Shown in pieces: positions 49,580 to 61,794 of a stretch of 64,000 bases of DNA. Positions within the stretch are counted from its first letter, which is position 1; each line of letters begins with the position of its first letter. Under the pieces are notes generated by a model. It did no database searches. It was not told the origin of the DNA and was given only the letters and a program-made list of their open reading frames with translations. The stretch covers positions 7,936,001 to 8,000,000 of the forward strand of contig NC_083382.1 in the NCBI RefSeq assembly GCF_031755915.1, read 5' to 3'. This DNA comes from Ziziphus jujuba. Taxonomy: Eukaryota > Streptophyta > Magnoliopsida > Rosales > Rhamnaceae. Position numbers and translations under genes: made by a program.

Positions 49580-51402
49580 TATAATACCCTGTACCAAAAA
49601 TACACATGATTAAACAAGTTTGACCAAGTTGACTAAGTTTGATCAAGTGAACAATGTGTGGATCCAAGTTGACTTTTTCAATAGCCAATATTTTTGGTTT
49701 GACTGAGGTATCAATGTGTAGATCTCGTCGATACAAGTTCATACACTGGTAGCACATCAAATTCCGAGTTACGGATAAAAAGTTATGATTTTGAGAAATT
49801 TTAAGCATAAGTTTTATATCAGTGTCCAAACCAGCCTCCAATTTTTGTCTATTAGTGACCTTAGGCTCTATATAAGCCTTGATAAGCCTGCCAAACAGGA
49901 ATCAAAGTCCAAAACATGCATTTCATCTCCAAAATCTGAGATATTCCCCTTCCCAAACCCATGGTGTAACACCCCATCCCGAAGTACATCGAAAATTTTT
50001 CAAATTTGACCAAGGTTGACCGGGTTTACCATCGTTGACGGAGAAGGGATCAAATGTTGACTTTTTGCTTCTGATGAAATTTCACATTGACCAAGGTACC
50101 ATTAAAAAGCATATGTTGTCACGAGTTCATAGACTAGTAGCACGTTGGAAACGGAGCTACGGTTTGAAAATTATGAGCAAAACAAGTTGAGGTCCAAACT
50201 ATACAAGGGATGCCGGAGTTGACTTTTTGTTCATGCAAAGTTGAGCTTTGACTCATGCATGGTTGTAAAGTACTTGTCGATACGAGTTCATAGACTAGCG
50301 GCACACTTAAATTGGACATTTGGTTAAAAAGTTATGGACCTGCAAAATTTTTAAATACAGTATTATTTTAATATTATTTTTGAATATGTGAACAGTGTGC
50401 CACGTGTTACTTAATGAAAGGTGCCATATGTCACAATGGTGAGATGCCACGTGTCAACCATGATTAAATATCATATTATTTTATTATTATTCTATACAAT
50501 AATATTATTTTAATATTATTTTATATAATTGTTTATTATTTTCTTTTTCTTTTTTTCTTTTTCTTTTCTTCACCCCACGTGGGAAAAAAGGGACGGGCAT
50601 GGCATTTCTTTTCTTCTTCTTCTTCTTCTTCTTCTTCCTCCCGACGGCCTCTCCCTCTCGGTCTGCGTTTTTTTTTCGGCCATCAGACGGCCACACGTGC
50701 CAGGCGACGGGACGGCCCACGGCCAGGCGAGCTCAGCTGTCGATTCTCCGGCCGGTTGGCCGACGGATGTGCTGGGATCGGCGCCCAACATCGGCGGCCG
50801 GCGTCCTCTCTGTTGACCAATTTTTTGGCCGCTACCGGCGGCGTGACTGGTCCTTTCCCATGAATTTGGGCCCCCTGAATCTGTTTCCAAGCTTGGATTG
50901 GCTCAAATCTTGCTCATTCGTGAGATATGACAAGAGACCCATTTCGGCAGCAACTTCACGGCAGGATTCCGGCGACCTCCGGCAGCGGTTGGACCAATTG
51001 AAGGTACCTTCTTGATGTTCTCATCATAAGCTTCAAATTGGTAGCTAGAATGTGAATTATAATTGAGTAATTAGGAAATTGCCATTGATGGAGTTAGGTT
51101 GTGTTTATGTTGAAATTGGATAGAGAGTGGACAAGTCCTTAGCCAATTGCCATTACATTTGGGTTCTTAATGATTGTTGGAGGCTAAAGGAATGGTTAAT
51201 TTGAATTAATTGTCAAGATATTTAAAAATCCCAAATCTCAGTTTAGGCCATACGGGTTCATCTGATTTTCTATCAAATTAGAGTGGGCAATGTTGATAAT
51301 ATTAAGCAGAAGGTGTACAAGGATTGTTATAGATTTTGTGAGTTTACTTGTTATGTTGATTGGATTTATTATACAAAAATTATAGTTAGCATGTGTATAG
51401 AT

Positions 51403-51404
51403 TG

Positions 51405-51435
<31 letters not shown>

Positions 51436-51501
51436 TGTACGGTAAACATATGATGCATATATGTATGTATATATATATATTTATATGTATTGTTAATGGG
51501 C

Positions 51502-51532
<31 letters not shown>

Positions 51533-51625
51533 TGAAGATGTGTGATGTTATATGAAAATACATAATTATATATATGTGGATACATATATGTGTGTGTGTG
51601 TGTGTGTGTGAATATATATATCTAT
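51403..51625. repeat. Cluster of (TA)n, (CA)n and (TG)n microsatellites in the solo LTR
   Basis: Runs lie at about 51403-51435, 51464-51482, 51504-51533 and 51590-51620. Together they can form TA/TG-rich foldbacks. Confidence 0.8.
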
Positions 51626-53334
51626 GTACTTGTGTGCATCAAGACATTTATACATATGTATTTTATATCATTCAAAATTTTGAAGTATATCATATATGTT
51701 TTAAATTTTAAGAGATATTGTTATTTGATTTTAATGTGTTATTTTAATGTGATTTAAATATATTCGTTATATAGAATTTATTAGATCATCTGTGTTTAAT
51801 ATTTAAGAAACTGCTATTTATATTTGTGATGCTAAGTTATGTTGAGTTAGTATATATATTGCCTCATATTTATATTTTGGGTTGTTAAATTAAGTATATT
51901 TTGTGTTAATTAAATATTTGAAGAATGAATTTTATGTGTTGGATATTTAACTAAGTTATTATTTATATTGAAAATGCCAAATTGTGTTGAATTGAATTAT
52001 TGTGGAAGAGACTAATTTTATGAAATTATGATTTAAATTTTATTATGTTTATTGATGCTAAATGGAAATTTGGTTTATTAAGGAATTCTTGATTTTTATT
52101 ATTGTGATTTAATTGTATTCATTACGTATGAGCAACGTGTTTTCATTTAATTAAGTGTATTTGGATTTTAATATTATTTTTGGGCATGATTTGGTTTTAA
52201 ATATTTCGAGGAAAATATTGGTTAAGTTTGGTGGTTTCAAATTATATAATTATGCCTTTGGAATATTATTTAATTGATTTTATGATTTGGGAAAAAATTA
52301 TTTGTATATTATTATCGGTGGATTTATGCTGGTGTTATTTAAAGAAAAATGTGGGATGGTGAATTTGAAAAATGGTATAATTCCCACGGTGAATTTTGAA
52401 AAAATTTCGTATTTTAATAATAAATATGGTTATTTATTTTAGATGCACCCATACACGTACCGGTGTTTTGTACTGTATATGTGATTATAATAAGCGCGCA
52501 AGTTATAATGTCTCCCGTGAGTTGCCATTGGACCGAGGGCAGGCAAGTTTGATATTGGCCATAAGCCGCCCCCCTCCATGGCCGGGATGACGGTTTAAGC
52601 AGCGGCGCTGTCAGGATGCCAAAGTGACCGTATGCAAGTTTCTCTCTTTAACCTCTCGTCAGTCGGTGCTCAGGACGCTGGGTACCTTCAGGCACCACTA
52701 GTATATAGTATGGTGCATCAAGTATTTTTTTTTTTATATGTTCGTACATATATTTGTATGTTATATTGTTTGATATTATACTGCATATACCGCACCATAC
52801 GGAGGCGGCGAACCAATGTGGTCCATGTAGAGCTAGCCCCATAATCATGTTGCCTACGAGACCAGGGGATCGGACGGCCTATATAGGCAATCACCTTGGT
52901 AGCAGAGTGCCGACGACAGCTGGAATCATGGATCACGTAGCATGTTAGAAGGTATCGTACGTATCTCCATTACGAGCGTGCATATTTCATTTTATGCTAT
53001 GAATTTTAAGATATGATTTTACGTATTTATGTTATGTTATCTATTTGTGAATTAATTTCTTACTAATATTCTTAATCGATGTTATTATATTCTTATTAAT
53101 ATTAATTGTGTTTAACTATTTATTTAATCATTATTGTTACTGTTATCGGGATTGTTATTATTATTTATAATGATTATTTTTATTGTAATTCCAATTCCTA
53201 TTATTATCATTATTATAATTATAGTTGTTATTATATATTTTTATTTTTATTTTTATTAACACTATTATGAGATCTTTAATTTTAATTTTGTTATTGTTTT
53301 TATTATTATTACTACCATATGGTACCTTCGGATA

Positions 53335-53505
53335 AGTATCAAAGCCTACGGGCAAGAAAGATAGCCATTGGGCAAGTATAATAGTCCTCGGACAAATGGT
53401 AGCCTCTGGGTATGTGAGATGCCTGAGTGAGATAGTCCTCAGGCAAGTTACATTAATACATGTGTGGGAATATAATAGCCCTCAGGCAAGTTACATCAAT
53501 ACCAT
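53335..53505. repeat. Degenerate short tandem repeats in the solo LTR
   Basis: Repeated forms of a unit such as AGTCCTCAGGCAAGTTACAT / AGCCCTCAGGCAAGTTACAT and weaker copies (CCTCGGACAA, CCATTGGGCAAG), about 25-45 bp apart. No function is known to me. Confidence 0.6.
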
Positions 53506-55384
53506 CATCATTAAAACGTTTGGTATAGTTTTTTTGATTGTTAATGTGATGTTGTTTACCTTTCTTTCTATGTTACGCATTGTCATATTTGTAAAACGAT
53601 ATTTAAAGTGTATTTGACATGTGTAGCACTAAGTGGGTGGTGTGGGCGGACGAAAATCTATGATGGTACATCTTAATTGGTTATTTACTAAATTAATTCC
53701 ATTATATGCCTTTTATATAATTTGTTATCGAAATGCTGCCAGTTGTGGAACTTAAATTGTAGTAATGTGGGAGGAATAAGGTGGTGTATATAGAAGTGTA
53801 TTTTCAGTGCAGAAAAATTGTGGTAAGTTCAACCCTTAGGAGAGGTTCTGCCGGATTTTCCATTGGAGGATTCGGTAGGGTTTCTCTGGGATCAGGGCTT
53901 GTCTAGGGTTCTAGTGAGGAATTTTGAACGGGTCCTGACACATGGGTTCGAACCGTCGAACTGGGTTATCGTCGTTTTGCCCATTTTAGGCCAACCACCA
54001 CTTACACGCGCCAACCAAGTAGAAAGGTCACTTGAAGGCGAGCCTAGCCATGAAATTTCAAAGCGAGATGCAGCGGGACGTGCCCATATCGGGCCGGTGA
54101 AGTCCACGGCAGCCGGTGAGGTGGGTCACCAGATTTTCTCAATTTTTGGCCATTTCAGGCCAACCCATACACGTTTTCACTATATTTTACCTCGATGAAC
54201 TCATTCTCGTGATTCTTTTGTCCAGATTCCTCACCGTTTGGGAGATACGACAACTTGAAGTTCGACCGAAGCTTCAATTGAGTTTTTCGGCCACCAGAGA
54301 AATCTTTGGACCAAGGTGAGCATACTGGTGGGTTTCTTATCTCTTGGGCTTTCCGTCAATCTAAAATTTGTGAATTTTGGAGGTCGTTTGATATTTTTTT
54401 AATTTTTGGGTCAATTAGTTAATTTTCAGATAAGTTGAGACTGTGTTTGGGCAAAATTGGTTAAATTGGATAAAATTGGAGTTATATTAGTGAAATTAGA
54501 TATTATTAGGACTTATTAGAAGGTTCAATTTCAAAAAATTAGCTTTCGGATGAAAAATTCCAATTTTGGGTATCGAGTCCTAAGGGCACACGGTATAATT
54601 AGATCTCCCGGTGTTCAATTTATCTAATTTTATTGTAGTATAAATCAATTTGAGATATTTGGATCATAAAAGCGTCTTTGGTTTAGTTATTGGAGCCCGA
54701 AAAATATTTTATTATATTACAGACACTCGTGTTGAGTCTAGAGGCAGTCCTGCAGGGAAGCAGGAGTGAGCATCTGCAGTACTGTGCGTGCTGATAATTT
54801 TAAAAATGTTTTGGGTGTATAGTATAATATGTATGTGGTTTGAGTATTTTATTTATACCTATCATTTGATTTGAATGTTTATTTTATGGATATATAAGGA
54901 TCTGCTTTTACATATATGTGTTATTATTTTATATCGCTTTTGTCAATATTTTAAATGTTTGGCAATTCTAATGAGTTCATGAATGACCTTGCAGTATTTA
55001 AATATTTTGGTATTTGAATTGAGGTTTTAAATCACTTTGGAAAATAATTGATTTGAGAAAGCATATAAAAAATTATATGATTTTAAGCATGTTCAAGTAT
55101 TTTAAAATTTTATATGCTTAAAATTGGTTTATGGTGAATATGTTTCACTGTGGTATTTTTGGTTTTATATGAAATGATGATTTGAAATTTTTGGAATATT
55201 TAAATAAGCAGTTGAATTTGAATATTAAATAAAGATTTATGATTAATGATACAATATCATTTGGGAAAAGTATATATGATCTTATAAGATTGTTTTAAGG
55301 ATACTGTATTGGTTATTTTTAAATTGACGTACCATATCATACCAATATCTTGGATCAGTATTATATTATATTATATTACAGCAC

Positions 55385-55715
55385 GCTAGGTTTACCACGG
55401 TGCCATGAGGTTGGTCTCATCCAATGGTTTAATATTGCCATGGATCGTGAGGCTGGGTTATCCGATGGTTTATTATTATTACCACGGTGTCGTGAGGTTA
55501 GACTGATCCAACGATTTATTATTGCCATGGATTGTAAGGTCGGGTTTATCCGACAGTTTATTATTATTACCACGATGCCGTGAGATTGGTTTCACCCAAC
55601 GGTTTATTATTACCACCGACTGTGAGGTTGGGTATGTCCTGACGGTTATTTATTATTTCCACAACACCATTCATATATTGAGGGTCGTGAGGTGGGTGTA
55701 TCCCACAGTTTACAG
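55385..55715. repeat. Minisatellite in the older gypsy LTR, forward copy
   Basis: About four ~83-bp units, each made of two related halves with the pattern CGTGAGGTTGGTCTCATCC-AACGGTTTATTATT. It produces repeated amino-acid patterns in several frames that should not be read as a protein. Confidence 0.75.
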
Positions 55716-56654
55716 ATAGGTACATCGTATAGTACATTGTATACATTTGAATATACTGTTGATTTACAAATATTGTGGTGCTTTCTGCATTTTGATATTT
55801 ATTTGGTGGAACTGTGTTTATTATATTTATATCTTAATTTGAGACATTTTATAATATTACAATGATCCTTCATTTATACATTTAAGCATGAATTTTTATG
55901 TATTAGATTGGGGTACAAGTTTAGGTTTTGTGAAATGAGTTTTAAACGAGGAATTTTTCAAACGAATGGAACGAGAGTTTTTGAGAGAAAGATTTTTCAG
56001 AAATAAATTATTATTTTTCTATTATACTATGTCACTCCCTGAGATTTCTTTATCTCATATTTTATTTGTTTTAAATTCATTCCCCTAGGCCTAGGCAGCT
56101 AGTAGCAGTCTACCTCGTGCACAACTTATCACTTGTTTCCTTCCACGATAGCAGCCGTATTTATCTTTTCTTTATCTATTGTTATCTTCTGGACTTATTT
56201 ATTATTTATTTATACTCCTAGACTTTGTTGACACTCTTAGAATTCTCTAATTTTAAATATGGGACTCAGTAGAGACCATAGTACTTATGTGTGTAGTTAT
56301 GGCCTGTAGTACAGTCTACCGGTTGTGGACTTTACACTGCTGTGGATTTATTTATATATATATATATTGGGATATTATTGTTATCGCTTGTGTTCGTTGT
56401 CCATGTTTTAAGGTGAGGTTCCATTGGATACTCTCTAAGGATTGTCTAGTAGGACTTCACTAGACGAGACCACTTGAGAGATCTTGGGAGGGTTCCCGGG
56501 GTAGATCCTGTCAGCTTAGTATCAGAGCCTGGTTATAAATTGTCTTGGGATTGTGCATTGCTGTACAACTCATCCTGTGTTTTGCCTGCCATACCTACCA
56601 TTTTGTTGGTTGTTAAATATATTTTGGCTTATTGTTCACATAGAACTTTTTCTT

Positions 56655-59088
56655 GATGTCGCGAAAAGGTAGACGTAGTTTCCAACAAGCTTAGCTGAAA
56701 GTGTAGATGTGTCCACTTATTTGCAGCATCTTGTCATGTGCCTGGCTCGATCACTCAAGAGGAGTGGGTTTATTAGGTATTTTGTTAATTAGGCTTGTAG
56801 ACTTGGAGGAGTCGATTGTGATGGCTCCATGGGTCTTATGCAATATCCGGATGAGGATAAGGTTACATTAGCTAGCTTTATGCTAGAAGGAAACTCGAGG
56901 AGGTGGTGAACATATGAAAAAAAAAAAAAAAAAACTAGGAGACGTCACCCTTGGACATAGTTTAAGATTGCATTTTACACCGAGTTTTGTCCTCCAATCT
57001 CTATTAAAATTAAGAGGTTAAAATTGAGACACCCACTCAGGATTCAAGATAATGGACAGTGAATAATAGTAGCGACCATTTTCAGAGGTCGGCAGTCCGA
57101 GGTAGCTTATGTGGCAAGTTTTATGATGGCAGTGACAGTGGGATGGATCATGCTTTTATTACAGGTAGTCGGAACACTTTAAAAATAATTGCTCCTATCA
57201 AGGGTATATGCATGCTAGAGTTTTAAGATCGGGTGCACAATTTTAGTTGATTGATGGGTACAAAGTACATGATAGATAAACCAGCCAGACTTCATGAGGT
57301 TTTACCCACATTGGACAACGGTCGTCATCCACAGCTAGAGGCGAAGATCAGAGAGGATTACTACTTACCAGAGGTAAGGTATATGCGATGATCAGTTAAA
57401 AGGCACAAATCACCCCGATGTTGTGATAGATACATTATCTATACTTGGTAATGACATACATATTTTATTGGCTCAAGGACCACATGCTCTTTTGTTTACG
57501 TGAATATATTGCACAAGTCAGGATAACTCCAGTTCCTTTGTGATGTCACTTGAAAATTTCCACCTTCACAAGAGGGTTCATTGACCTAGTAAGATGTTCA
57601 AGAGTAGTTGTTTTCGTTTTATGGAAATTAAGATCTTAATACTAGAATCTGATATAGACCAAGTTTGGTTGATGCATTTTGGTGATCTTGTGTGGGATAA
57701 CTTGTTGATAATTAAGTGGTAAATTTCATAAGCTGGTTTTGTGGCATTTGCTTTTGGGTGATGATTTTATATATTGGTTTTGATATTTTATTTTCTTGGA
57801 GATTGAGGATTTTATGTCAACAATGTTTTATGAATCTGAGGGTTGGTATCCTTGATGATAACTTAATCTCCTAAGGAATATGATTCTTGGGACGTAGCTA
57901 GAATATAAGAAAGTGATGAATGTTTTCTTATGGTTAAGGATCTAGAAACTAGTTTTTAGTATTTGGTTGTGATATTAGAATTAAGATTTAAATCTCTTTA
58001 TTGCTCGAGGTATGTATTCTTGGAGTTTGTTTGAATTGGAAGAATTTGAGGTTTCTTCAAGAATGATATTTGAGATCACTAGAAGACTTGAACTTGATCT
58101 TTTGGTTTCATAATCTTTGGCGTTGACATTCCTGAGGATTTCTTTTAGGTTTTATAAGCAATCTAAAGCCTTCCATTAGAATAAGTATGAAAAATTTTAT
58201 TTTATGACTTTCATGAATTTGGTTAAAAGAAAGATGCTTGTCGAGGTTAAGAAATTTGGATAATCAATGAGGAACATAGATCTTATAATTGCAAGCACTA
58301 GGAGTGCAATTGGAGGCGAAGAGAATAATTTACATATTAACTTTGTGACACTGGTATTTGGTTTGAGGAAATTAGATATAAGTTTTAAGCTTTGTTTTTG
58401 AATTGATGGATGGATTTTCTTTTAGAAAGTTATGAGTTGTTACTTATGCTTCCAGACAGTTCAAGAAGCACGAGATGAATTATTCGACTCATAATTGAGA
58501 ACTGGCTGCAGTGATCTTTGTATTGAATACTTGGAAGCACTACTAGTATGGAGCCGCTTGTTGGATATTTACCGATTATAAGAGCTTTAAGTATTTGTTT
58601 ACTCAGAAGGAGTTGAATTTAAGGAAAAAGAGATGGATGGAGTAGCTCAAAGATTATGATTGCATTATTGATTATAATTCAAGCAAGGTAAATGTGGTGG
58701 CTGATGTACTAAATAGGAAGTCTACAGGCTGATTGGCTTATATGCAAACAATACAACTTCCTTGGTGGTTAAGTTAAGAGAGTTAGGTGTCGATTTGCGG
58801 ATGCATAATTCTGGAGCACTTTTTGTTGGCTTCCAACTATGACTGATACTTATAGATTGTGCTTTTGAGGCCCAATTTGAAGACTCTTACTTGATGAGCA
58901 CGAGAAGGAAAGTTAAACAATGGGGAAAGTCAGATTTCGCTATTAGAGGTAATGAAGCCTTGGTAATTGGTTATAGGCATTGTTTTCTAGCTAATGAAGA
59001 GCTAAAAAGGGATGAAAAGAGAAGTTGTTGAATATGTATTCAAGTATTTTATTTGCCAACAAATGAAGGTAGAAAGATAAAACCAAGC
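56655..59088 (+). pseudogene. Decayed gypsy gag-pol remnant
   Basis: Homologous to the intact polyprotein but full of stops and gaps. Recognisable pieces: a start like MSRKGRR at 56655; a gag fragment near 56840-57000 with YPDEDK and TEFCPP-like codons; a protease-region trace near 57430-57500; RNase H near 58435-58720 (codons resembling TQKELN and a degenerate DAL-R); and a final integrase zinc-finger fragment CFICQQMK at about 59040. The reverse transcriptase catalytic box is not recognisable, so that part is deleted or too decayed. The internal region stops at 59088, where a reverse-oriented LTR begins. Confidence 0.8.
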
Positions 59089-59231
59089 TGACAGGATCTG
59101 CCCCGGGAACCCTCCTAGGACCTCCCAGGTGGTCTCGTCTAATGAAGTCCCACTGGACAATCCTTAGAGAGTATCCAATGGAACATCACCTTAAAATGTG
59201 GACAACGAATACAAGCGATAACGATAATACC

Positions 59232-59270
<39 letters not shown>

Positions 59271-61794
59271 CCACAACAGCGTAAAGTCCACAACCAGCGT
59301 ACTGTACTATAGGCCATAACTACACATATAAGTATCATAGTCTCTACTGAGTCCCATATTTAAAATCAGAGCATTCTAAGAGTGTCAACAAAGTCTAGGA
59401 GTATAAATAAATAATAAATAAGTCCAGAAGATAACAATAGATAAAGAAAAGATAAATACGGCTGCTATCGTGGAAGGAAACAAGTGATAAGTTGTGCACG
59501 AGGTAGACTGCTACTAGCTGCCTAGGCCTAGGGGAATGAATTTAAAACAAATAAAATATGAGATAAAGAAATCTCAGGGAGTGACATAGTATAATAGAAA
59601 AATAATAATTTATTTCTGAAAAATCTTTCTCTCAAAAACTCTCGTTCCATTCGTTTGAAAAATTCCTCGTTTAAAACTCATTTCACAAAACCTAAACTTG
59701 TACCCCAATCTAATACATAAAAATTCATGCTTAAATGTATAAATGAAGGATCATTGTAATATTATAAAATGTCTCAAATCAAGATATAAATATAATAAAC
59801 ACAGTTCCACCAAATAAATATCAAAATGCAGAAAGCACCACAATATTTGTAAATCAACAATATATTCAAGTGTATACAATGTACCATACGATGTACCAAT
59901 CTGTAAACTATAGGATACACCCACCTCACGACCCTCAATATACGAACAATATTGTGGAAATAATAAATAACTGTCAGGACATATCCAACCTCACTGTTCA
60001 TGGCAATAATAAACCGTTGGGTGAAACCAACCTCACGGTACTGTGGTAATAATAATAAACCGTCAAATAAAACCGATCTCACAGTCCGTGGCAATAATAA
60101 ACCATTGGATGAGACCAACCTCATGACACCGTGGTAATAATAATAAACCGTTGGATAACCCGACCTCACGGTCCGTGGCAGTAATAAACCTTTGGATGAG
60201 ACCAACCTCACGGCACCGTGGTAAACTTTGCGCGTTGTAATATAATATAATATGATAATGATCCAAGATATTGGCATTACATGGCACATCAATTTAAAAA
60301 TAACCAATACGGTATCCTCAAAATAATCTTGTAAGATCATATATACTTTTCCCAAATGATACTGTATCATAAATCATAAATCCTTATTTAATATTCAAAT
60401 TCAACTGCTTATTTAAATATTCCAAAAATTTCAAATCATCATTTCATATAAAATGAAAAATACCACAGTGAAACATATTCACCATAAACCAATTTTTAGC
60501 ATATAAAATTTTAAAATACTTGCACATGCTTAAAATTATATAATTTTCAATCTGCTTTCTCAAATCAATTATTTTCCAAAGTGATTTAAAACCTCAATTC
60601 AAATACCACAAGTTCATTCATGAACTCATTAGAATTGCCAAACATTTAAAATATTGATAAAAGTCATATAAAATAATAAAACATATATGTAAAAGCAGAT
60701 CCTCATATATCCATAAAATGAACATTCAAATTAAACGATAGGTATAAGTAAAATACTCAAACCACATATATATATATATATATATTATACTATACACTCA
60801 AAATATTTTTAAAATTATAACCACTCACAATACTGTAGTTGCTCACTCCTGCTCACCTGCAGGACCACCTCCAGACTTAACACGAGTGTTTGTAATATAA
60901 TAAAATATTTTCTAGGCTCTAATAACTAAACCAAAGACACTTGTATGACCCAAATGTCTCAAATTGATTTATGCTACAATAAAATTAGATAAATTGAACA
61001 CCGGGAGGTCCAATTATACCGCATTCCCTTAGGATCCGGTATCCAAAATTAGGGTTTTTCATCTGAAAGCTAATTTTTTAAAATTGAACCTTCTAATGGA
61101 TCCTAATAATATCTAATTTCACTAATCTAACTCTAATTTTATCCAATTTAACCAATTTTGTCCAAACACAATCCCAACTTATCCGAAAATTAACTAATTG
61201 ACCCAAAAATGGAAAAACTATCAAACAATCTCCAAAATTCACAAATTTTATATTGACAGAAAGCCCAAGAGACAAAAAATCCACCAGTATGCTCACCTTG
61301 GTCCAAAGATTTCTTTGGTGGCCGGAAAACTTAGTTGAAGCTTCGGCCAAAATTCAAGTTGTCGTATCTCCCAAACGGTGAGGAATCTGGACAAAAGAAC
61401 CACTGGAATGAGTTCAGAGGGGTCAAAAATAGTGGAAAAGGTGTATGGGTTGGTCTGAAAAGGCCAAAAATTGAGAAAATCCGGCAACCCACCTAGCCGA
61501 TCGCTGAGGATTTTGCCGGCCCGATCTGGGCGTGTCTGGCCACCTCTCGCTTTGAAATTTCATGCTAAGCTCATCTTCAAGTGACCTTTCTACTTAGCTG
61601 GCCCGTGTAAGTGGTGGTTGGCCAGAAATGGGCAAAACGGCGATAACCCGGTTTGATGCTAAAGAGGTCGAAACAATCCAGTTCAAACCCATGGGTCTGG
61701 GGGAGAATATCTCGGGTTTTGGAGATGAAATGGATATTTTGGACTTTGATTCCTGTTTGGCATGTTTATCAAGGCTTATATAGAGTCTAAGGTC
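59089..61794 (-). mobile_element. LTR of the older gypsy family, reverse copy, truncated by a CACTA insertion
   Basis: Starts TGACAGGATCTGCCCCGGG, the reverse complement of the forward LTR's end. It aligns over about 2.7 kb with the forward copy until AAGGTC at 61794, where CACTAC begins. About 280 bp at the LTR's 5' end are missing here and would be expected beyond the CACTA element. It interrupts the integrase region of the decayed gypsy remnant, so it is a later insertion of the same family in the opposite direction. Confidence 0.82.
59915..60235. repeat. Minisatellite in the older gypsy LTR, reverse copy
   Basis: Inverted counterpart of the array at 55385-55715, with units such as AATAATAAACCGTTGG and GACCAACCTCACGG. 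Its 198-codon minus-strand frame (59774-60370) is a product of the repeat. Confidence 0.75.

Larger units (their letters stand above)
49965..53940 (+). mobile_element. Gypsy solo LTR, 3976 bp, nested in the older LTR
   Basis: Begins TGTAACACCCCATCCCG and ends GGGTCCTGACA, with a perfect 5-bp target duplication CATGG (49960-49964 and 53941-53945). The opposite-strand copy of the host LTR has the uninterrupted site CCCATGGGTTTGAAC near 61688, which confirms insertion. It is longer than its relatives because of dinucleotide runs (51403-51625) and an extra section at about 52790-53510. Confidence 0.93.
49580..56513 (+). mobile_element. LTR of an older gypsy family, forward copy, split by a nested solo LTR
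   Basis: Begins near ATAATACCCTGTACC and ends GTAGATCCTGTCA, followed at 56517 by TAGTATCAGAGCCTGG, a mutated tRNA-Met primer site. Leaving out the nested insert and one copy of its target repeat (49965-53945), it is about 2.95 kb. The same family recurs in reverse at 59089-61794. Their alignment (for example TATATAAGCCTTGATAA and ACAGGAATCAAAGTCCAAAA) sets the boundaries. The first base pair has drifted from the usual TG. Confidence 0.8.

Noticed and set aside
51369..51563. Frames in the TA/CA microsatellite cluster
   Set aside because: Pure dinucleotide translation (Ile-Tyr repeats).
59774..60370. 198-codon minus-strand frame with repeated amino-acid pattern
   Set aside because: It is generated by the ~83-bp minisatellite in the reverse LTR; the forward copy gives different, broken frames.
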